DNA of 47,702 nucleotides from an uncultured Planctomycetaceae bacterium (GTDB taxonomy: Bacteria > Planctomycetota > Planctomycetia > Gemmatales > Gemmataceae): the NCBI GenBank assembly GCA_903960945.1, contig CAJCCR010000122.1, forward strand, positions 1 to 47,702, read 5' to 3'. Every line of letters begins with the position of its first letter. The first letter of the stretch is position 1. The notes under the pieces are model-generated. The model ran no database searches. It had not been told where the DNA came from and saw only the letters and a list, made by a program, of their open reading frames with translations. The position numbers were made by a program, and so were the translations under genes. Shown one piece after another: positions 43,055 through 47,702 of the stretch.

Positions 43055-44101
43055 GTGGATTATAAAATTCTCTCGAATTGGCTGAGGTTTAAATGGGTTG
43101 ATCGGTTTAGCTCTCTTGCAGTGGCCTTTGCCTTGGCACTGATGGCATGGCTTTACGGAAGCAATCGCGACCAGGAAATTATTGATAATGTAACTATCCC
43201 TGTTGTGGTTACACTAAATTCTCTGCAGCAAGATCATTTTATGCTTGATGTTGTTTCAAATATGAAAGTTCGTGTTTCTTTTTCGGGATCACCATTGAAA
43301 ATTCGCGAGTTTCAAAGGTCTCTTGAACATGATGAATGCGTTTCAAAAATTGAATACAGTGTTACTGAAGACCGGTTGGGGGAATATAAGTTTGGCGATA
43401 ATGTTGTAATATCAGAAAGTGATATCCCGGTTCCTCAAGGTGTACGGGCAAGGTTGGTCGATGGTAAAAATAAAATTCCAGTAACAGTGTACCGGGTGGG
43501 AGAGAAGCTTATTCCTGTTCGATTAGAGAGTGGGATGGAAGGTTCGGTGTTAAACCAGATTTTAATTGAGCCTGCATCCGTATTGGTCAAGGGGCCCATT
43601 GAAATATTAGAACGCACAAAAAGTATGCCCACGCATTTTACTGCTATCCCATTTAGCCCAATGGGTTTTCAAAACAATGTTTCGCAGTCTGTTCGTGTTT
43701 CTGTGGTGGAGGAGCTTGAAGGTAAGCCCGTGCGGGTTTTGCCTGCGAAAGTTTTGATTAGATCCATTCCTGAACCAAAAAAGACTTACGATCTTTCTGA
43801 TGTTTCGATTCGCTTTCTTTGCCCTTCTAATTTTGCATTTAAGCCAAGGTTTACTGATGAACGTTCTGCGAAAATAGATATTAAAATACAAGGTCCGGTT
43901 TTAAGTGATCTTCCTAAGATCCTTGCCTATATCGATCTTACCGCTAGGCCAGGTACCCCAGGGTTGAATGTGGAGTCTGTTAAATTGCAACTTCCTCGAG
44001 AATTTTTATTGCTGGAAGAGTTTGCAAGGGAAAGAACCATAGAATTAATACCATTAGAGGGTGCCAAGAAAACTACAGGCCCATTAGGTGCGGCCCCCTG
44101 A
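43055..44101 (+). CDS. YbbR-domain protein, CdaA regulator (CdaR-like)
   Basis: This 348-residue protein has a short cytoplasmic N-terminus and one membrane helix (FSSLAVAFALALMAWLYGSN). Then come several YbbR-type beta-rich modules outside the membrane, for example IPVVVTLNSLQQDHFMLDVV, KIPVTVYRVGEKLIPVRLES and PASVLVKGPIEILERTKSMP. GTG 43055 is the start, with GAGGTA upstream. YbbR/CdaR proteins bind CdaA and tune cyclic-di-AMP production. Unlike Firmicutes, no glmM follows; proA does, 25 bases later. Confidence 0.85.
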   Translation: MDYKILSNWLRFKWVDRFSSLAVAFALALMAWLYGSNRDQEIIDNVTIPVVVTLNSLQQDHFMLDVVSNMKVRVSFSGSPLKIREFQRSLEHDECVSKIEYSVTEDRLGEYKFGDNVVISESDIPVPQGVRARLVDGKNKIPVTVYRVGEKLIPVRLESGMEGSVLNQILIEPASVLVKGPIEILERTKSMPTHFTAIPFSPMGFQNNVSQSVRVSVVEELEGKPVRVLPAKVLIRSIPEPKKTYDLSDVSIRFLCPSNFAFKPRFTDERSAKIDIKIQGPVLSDLPKILAYIDLTARPGTPGLNVESVKLQLPREFLLLEEFARERTIELIPLEGAKKTTGPLGAAP

Positions 44102-44126
44102 TTGAAACTCTAGTTGGAATTGTTTG

Positions 44127-45386
44127 ATGGATATTAAAAATTACGCTCAGGAAATAGCTTTTAAAGCCAGGGGTGCTGTTGCACAACTTGCAAATTTAAG
44201 CACCCAGCGCAAGAACGATTGGCTATTAGCCGCATCGACTCGTTTGCTAAATGCTTCTGATAAAATTAGGGATGCAAATCAGCTTGATCTTTCCAATGCC
44301 AAAGAATTTTCTCTAAGCGTTTCCCAGATCGACCGGCTCACTATTACGCCTAAAAGATTGACAGAAATGGCCCGTTCGATGGCCGAAATCGCCTCTCTTG
44401 AAGATCCAATTGGCAGGGTTCTAAAGGGTGGATTTCGCCCTAATGGATTGCAAGTACTTAAAGTCGGGGTTCCTTTAGGCGTGTTGTTTTTTATTTATGA
44501 GTCGAGGCCTAATGTTACCTCTGATGCTGCTGCCCTGAGTTTTAAAAGTGGAAATGCGATTATCCTGCGGGGAGGCAAAGAGGCATTAAACACAAATAAG
44601 ATTCTGGTTGAAATCCTTCAGGCTGAACTTGTTAACTCTGGCCTTCCAGTCGATGCCATTCAACTTGTTCAAATTCCTGAGCGTGAAGTTGTAGGTGAAT
44701 TACTGTTGAAATCCGATCTAATTGATCTTGTCATTCCCCGAGGTGGGAAAGAACTTATTAAGCGTGTTTCTCTTGAAGCAACTATGCCCGTTATGAAACA
44801 TTTTGACGGGAACTGCCATGTTTATGTTGAAACAAGTGCAGATTTGGAGATGGCTGCAAAAATCCTAGTAAATTCAAAGTGCCAAAGGCCAGGGGTTTGT
44901 AATGCTGCTGAAAGCCTGCTTATCGACCAAAAAATAGCCCGCCTCGCTCTGCCTGTTCTGCATAAGGCACTAATCGCTGGTGGCGTTGAGGTTCGCGGGT
45001 GTCCACAAAGTTGTTCAATCGTGTCAGATTTGAAAATAGCTTTAGAACAAGATTTTTCAGAAGAGTTCCTTGACCTAATTATTTCTGTTAAAATCGTTGC
45101 GGATATTGATGATGCAATCAGGCATATCAATAAGTATGGTTCCAAGCACACTGATGTTATTGTTACTTCAAGTTTGGCCGCTTCACAGCAATTTGTAAGG
45201 GAAATTGATTCTGCAGCCGTAATTGTTAACGCTAGTTCAAGGTTTAACGATGGTGGTCAAATAGGCTTGGGGGCAGAAATCGGCATTAGCACTGATAAGT
45301 ACCATGCGCGAGGTCCTTGCGGATTAAATGAACTAACTTCATATAAATATGTTATCATGGGAAATGGCAATATTAGGCAGGATTGA
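44127..45386 (+). CDS. proA: Glutamate-5-semialdehyde dehydrogenase (gamma-glutamyl phosphate reductase)
   Basis: The enzyme reduces gamma-glutamyl phosphate with NADPH in proline biosynthesis. The 419 residues from ATG 44127 fit the family. Visible motifs are PLGVLFFIYESRPNVTSDAA, NAIILRGGKEALNTN, DLVIPRGGKELIKRV, HFDGNCHVYVE and the catalytic cysteine in QRPGVCNAAESLL (Cys258). The C-terminus SRFNDGGQIGLGAEIGIST and KYHARGPCGLNELTSYKYVI is diagnostic. No proB is adjacent. Confidence 0.97.
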   Translation: MDIKNYAQEIAFKARGAVAQLANLSTQRKNDWLLAASTRLLNASDKIRDANQLDLSNAKEFSLSVSQIDRLTITPKRLTEMARSMAEIASLEDPIGRVLKGGFRPNGLQVLKVGVPLGVLFFIYESRPNVTSDAAALSFKSGNAIILRGGKEALNTNKILVEILQAELVNSGLPVDAIQLVQIPEREVVGELLLKSDLIDLVIPRGGKELIKRVSLEATMPVMKHFDGNCHVYVETSADLEMAAKILVNSKCQRPGVCNAAESLLIDQKIARLALPVLHKALIAGGVEVRGCPQSCSIVSDLKIALEQDFSEEFLDLIISVKIVADIDDAIRHINKYGSKHTDVIVTSSLAASQQFVREIDSAAVIVNASSRFNDGGQIGLGAEIGISTDKYHARGPCGLNELTSYKYVIMGNGNIRQD

Positions 45387-45426
45387 TTTTACAACCTTAA
45401 CATCAAACTTTAGGCAGGAGGACATC

Positions 45427-46965
45427 ATGGATCCAATGTTAATCATGATATGCCTGTTTATGGTTGTTACGGTAATGTTTTTTGTGGTACTCAGCTTTCG
45501 CCGGGATGGAGAAAACCAAAAAATCACTGGCCTTTCCCCTGTTTCCCGACAACATCTTGAGATCTATCAGGGACAAGAGCTTCCTGTTTGGCTCATGGAA
45601 AAAACCAAAAATAAGATAAATAATTATCTCGAAAATGGCATGGTCACTCGAGTCGAGGGCATGCTTCGGCCGGGCCTAGATTATGTTGTTGTAGTCCGGT
45701 CGCTTTTAGAACTAGGTACGAATCAAGCTTTTGAAATTCTGCAAAAAGCATTCGGCAAAACCCACTCGAAAGATCCACTCGAAGATTTATGGTATGCAAT
45801 TGATATAACCAACGCCCTAAGGCAGGTAAATCGGGACAAGATACTTCCTGAGATTGTCGGTTACCTTTGCCAGCGCAGAGAATTGGCAATTGCACCTTTA
45901 TTTGCTGCAGAGATTGTAAGTTTTGATTCTTTCCCGGAATTGCTTAAATCTCCAATACCTGAAGAAAGAAATCTTGCAGTAGTTGTGTTATCTCTGGCGA
46001 TGGATGGTCTGCAATCTGGGATATCACTTGAGGTTTTTGCAGAAGCGAAAATTGGCAGCATTTATGAACTGGTTTGGGAAAATCGCATTCAATATAACTG
46101 TTCAGCACTTGTTGTGCTTTTTCAAAATGGGATCAGGTTTTTAAGGCGATATCACGGGATGAATGAGGTTCTAGAGCGGGAATTACAAAACCCTGAAGAT
46201 TTTCGCTGGCAAATCATGCGCTTAGATTCACTTGAATCTTCGTTGAAATCTTATCTTTCCAATGCTCAACCATCACTAGTGCATCAGCTCGAAAAATCTT
46301 CTTGGGCGGAACACCGTGATGTCTTGCGGGCACTCTATTCATTAAAGTGCGCTCCGCCTGTTTCAGCTTGGGAATGGCTTGCGGATCCTGGTTACCCCCA
46401 CAAATCTTTTGTCTGGGAACTGTTCGCATTTGAAAAAACAAACAAAGGGCGAGCTCTTGTCACCATCTATAAGTCTGCATTCCGCTTCAAAAATTTCAGT
46501 TGGATTTATAGTAATCCCAAAGCCAAGAAATTAGAGGCAATCGCTCTTGCCAAATGCCTCCGCCATCACCCCGGTATTGAAGCTGAAAATTGCCTGTTAG
46601 AACTTGCCAATAGTGGCGATTCCTTGGTTGTTCAAGAAGCCTTGACTAGCTTGGGCTGGTGGGAACCGGTGAACCGACTTGAGGTGCTTAAAACCCTTCA
46701 TAAAATGCGTAAAGATACTAAACTAGAAATCAGTTTCGCTGCAACCGCTGCCCTTGCCAGGTTGGGCGAACGAAAATCTCTACAATCGCTTGCCAGAAAT
46801 CTTCTTAGCGATGATCCACTTACCGTACACCAGACCATTCACACCATTTCCACCCAAGGTATATCCTTGCTTTGGCCGGAATTAGACCAATTAGCGGATT
46901 CCGCAAATGCTGATGTTGCAATACATGCAAGAGAAGCCTTGGCGCATTTGAGCGAAGATTTGTAA
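45427..46965 (+). CDS. Membrane-anchored HEAT-repeat protein of unknown function
   Basis: This 513-residue protein starts at ATG 45427, preceded by CAGGAGGAC; codons further upstream overlap proA. One N-terminal membrane helix (LIMICLFMVVTVMFFVVLSF) anchors a mostly helical domain. Degenerate HEAT-like repeats are clearest near the C-terminus (IALAKCLRHHPGIEAENCLL, ALTSLGWWEPVNRLEVLKTL, AATAALARLGERKSLQSLAR, VAIHAREALAHLSEDL). These suggest a scaffold or binding role at the inner membrane. I recognise no specific family. It is the last gene of the parA-proA run, 40 bases after proA. Confidence 0.82.
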   Translation: MDPMLIMICLFMVVTVMFFVVLSFRRDGENQKITGLSPVSRQHLEIYQGQELPVWLMEKTKNKINNYLENGMVTRVEGMLRPGLDYVVVVRSLLELGTNQAFEILQKAFGKTHSKDPLEDLWYAIDITNALRQVNRDKILPEIVGYLCQRRELAIAPLFAAEIVSFDSFPELLKSPIPEERNLAVVVLSLAMDGLQSGISLEVFAEAKIGSIYELVWENRIQYNCSALVVLFQNGIRFLRRYHGMNEVLERELQNPEDFRWQIMRLDSLESSLKSYLSNAQPSLVHQLEKSSWAEHRDVLRALYSLKCAPPVSAWEWLADPGYPHKSFVWELFAFEKTNKGRALVTIYKSAFRFKNFSWIYSNPKAKKLEAIALAKCLRHHPGIEAENCLLELANSGDSLVVQEALTSLGWWEPVNRLEVLKTLHKMRKDTKLEISFAATAALARLGERKSLQSLARNLLSDDPLTVHQTIHTISTQGISLLWPELDQLADSANADVAIHAREALAHLSEDL

Positions 46966-47159
46966 GCGCTGGCTCAAAGTGTATTGCTAAATCAAATTGT
47001 TAAAGCATTAAAATCGTTATATCTAGTTTACCTGCTATTAATTAGCCAAAATAATTGCAAAAATACTCGAATCTGCTCAAGTGCCGGCTCTTGAGTCTGA
47101 TTCTTGTTGTAGATTTATTTGTAAGTTTAAATGCATGGTAGTTCGATAGCGAGGTTACT

Positions 47160-47351
47160 ATGAAAATTCAAATGAGAATGATTTTGCCAGCGTTTGCTGC
47201 TGCAGCGATTGCTTTATTTGTTTTAGGTTGCAAAGGAACTGGGGTTGCTACTAACGTACCAAAGGATCCGGGTATGTCGGATCCTTTGTTGGTTTCACAA
47301 AAATCAGGTAACTCGCCTTTTTCAAATCCTACTTCTAATGATAATAAGTAG
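47160..47351 (+). CDS. Small lipoprotein
   Basis: This 63-residue protein has an N-terminal signal (ILPAFAAAAIALFVLGC) and lipobox VLGC, with the modified cysteine at 24. The mature part of 40 residues is polar, rich in Ser, Pro, Asn and Lys. GAGG lies nine bases before the ATG. It is separated by 194 bases from the HEAT gene and convergent with the WD40 fragment. Similar tiny lipoproteins are common in this phylum; function unknown. Confidence 0.75.
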   Translation: MKIQMRMILPAFAAAAIALFVLGCKGTGVATNVPKDPGMSDPLLVSQKSGNSPFSNPTSNDNK

Positions 47352-47363
47352 AAGCTTTCTTAT

Positions 47364-47519
47364 TTATTTGATGGGCGTGATTAACAAAAAGCTTGAATCA
47401 TGGCCGGTGATTAAAAACTTCTCGTCAGGAGAAAAGGCGATGCAGTAAGCACCGAACAGTTTAAGCTTTTTATTAAAACTCGCCTTTCCATCTGCTAAAT
47501 TCCATATGGCTACGTTCCC
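47364..47519 (-). CDS. C-terminal fragment of a WD40-repeat protein, cut by the sequence junction
   Basis: The last 51 residues before the stop read as a WD40 blade and its successor: NVAIWNLADG, then YCIAFSPDEKFLITGHDSS and a final strand. The frame stays open to 47591, but beyond about 47519 it turns into Pro/Arg/Cys-rich sequence with no WD40 character. The break coincides with a rise in G+C. The true gene probably continued past the window in its own genome; here it is truncated by an assembly or recombination join. Confidence 0.65.
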   Translation of the reverse strand, partial: GNVAIWNLADGKASFNKKLKLFGAYCIAFSPDEKFLITGHDSSFLLITPIK

Positions 47520-47520
47520 A

Positions 47521-47702
47521 CCGTATCCGTTGCACCTGGTGGCCGGTTTGAGCGGCCCCGGCGGTGGCTTCCTGCATCCAGATCTGCCCAACTCGCAAGT
47601 GGGCGGTGTTTATCAAACCCTTGATGGCGGCGAGAACTGGCAGTTGATGATCACCGACAAGATGAACGTGTACGTGACTGACGTTGCGTTTGATCCGGTC
47701 AA
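47521..47702 (+). CDS. Partial BNR/sialidase-type repeat ORF, foreign in composition
   Basis: The plus-strand frame starting at 47521 is open to the window end (60 complete codons). It reads as a beta-propeller sequence with the Asp-box-like GVYQTLDGGENWQLM and a following VYVTDVAFDPV, as in BNR, VPS10 or sialidase-like exo-glycosidase proteins. By hand count, 105 of these 182 bases are G or C, against 73 of 180 in 47161-47340. An in-frame ATG exists at 47506, but it lies in the DNA that also encodes the WD40 blade on the other strand. I take the stretch as an internal fragment of another gene joined here. Confidence 0.6.

Noticed and set aside
47076-47095. CTCAAG...CTTGAG inverted repeat upstream of the small lipoprotein gene
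   Set aside because: Only six paired bases with an eight-base loop; a chance match is likely.
1-47702. tRNA, rRNA, CRISPR array, insertion sequence or prophage
   Set aside because: No CCA-ended cloverleaf-like sequence, rRNA core sequence, regularly spaced repeat, transposase or phage structural gene was recognised. A covariance-model scan was not possible here.

Overview
The window looks like a stretch of a planctomycete chromosome (phylum Planctomycetota) of moderately low G+C. This is inferred from the gene content: ExbB/ExbD genes beside a squalene-cyclase-like repeat protein, secreted HEAT-repeat proteins, a tandem DUF3467 protein, BamD-like and LptE-like genes showing a diderm envelope, and WD40 and small-lipoprotein genes. 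I cannot name a genus. I found no rRNA, tRNA, CRISPR array, transposase or phage gene. Coding density is high and no stretch over 300 bases lacks a gene.

Layout. 1-1754: the end of a ribose/simple-sugar ABC importer (ATPase and permease), convergent with prs (PRPP synthase). 2896-11764: an efflux locus, with a TetR regulator diverging from a membrane-fusion lipoprotein and two consecutive RND pumps; a near-consensus promoter and a perfect 14-bp TetR-type palindrome lie between the regulator and the pump genes. 11785-14359: an XPB-like helicase overlapping a DUF790/Bax1-like nuclease. 14363-23439: mostly single genes: trpE, a zinc-ribbon membrane protein, a double-DUF3467 protein, hrpB, gnd, a SAM methyltransferase and a plant-type enoyl-ACP reductase. 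23494-25803: a secreted, low-complexity HEAT-repeat protein.

25999-31086 (minus strand) is the most distinctive block. It reads ExbB, ExbD, ExbD, an unknown membrane-anchored protein, then a 606-residue protein that joins a TonB-like single-pass anchor to an alpha/alpha-toroid (prenyltransferase/squalene-oxidase repeat) domain. It looks like a proton-driven envelope machine with an unusual output domain. 31318-36895 holds a UDP-glucuronate decarboxylase, glgP and a two-gene ABC-2 transporter.

37172-46965 (plus strand) is a dense run: ParA-like ATPase, ybeY, recO, BamD-like lipoprotein, LptE-like protein, folP, cdaA, a YbbR-domain protein, proA and a membrane-anchored HEAT protein. It mixes RNA maturation, DNA repair, outer-membrane assembly, folate and cyclic-di-AMP functions. 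A small lipoprotein and the C-terminus of a WD40 protein follow.

Near 47,520 the character of the DNA changes abruptly. The WD40 frame loses its sense, and the last 182 bases are G+C-rich and read as a BNR/sialidase-type repeat on the other strand. This is most likely an assembly chimera or a recombination junction, and the last ~190 bases should not be treated as part of this genome without checking.
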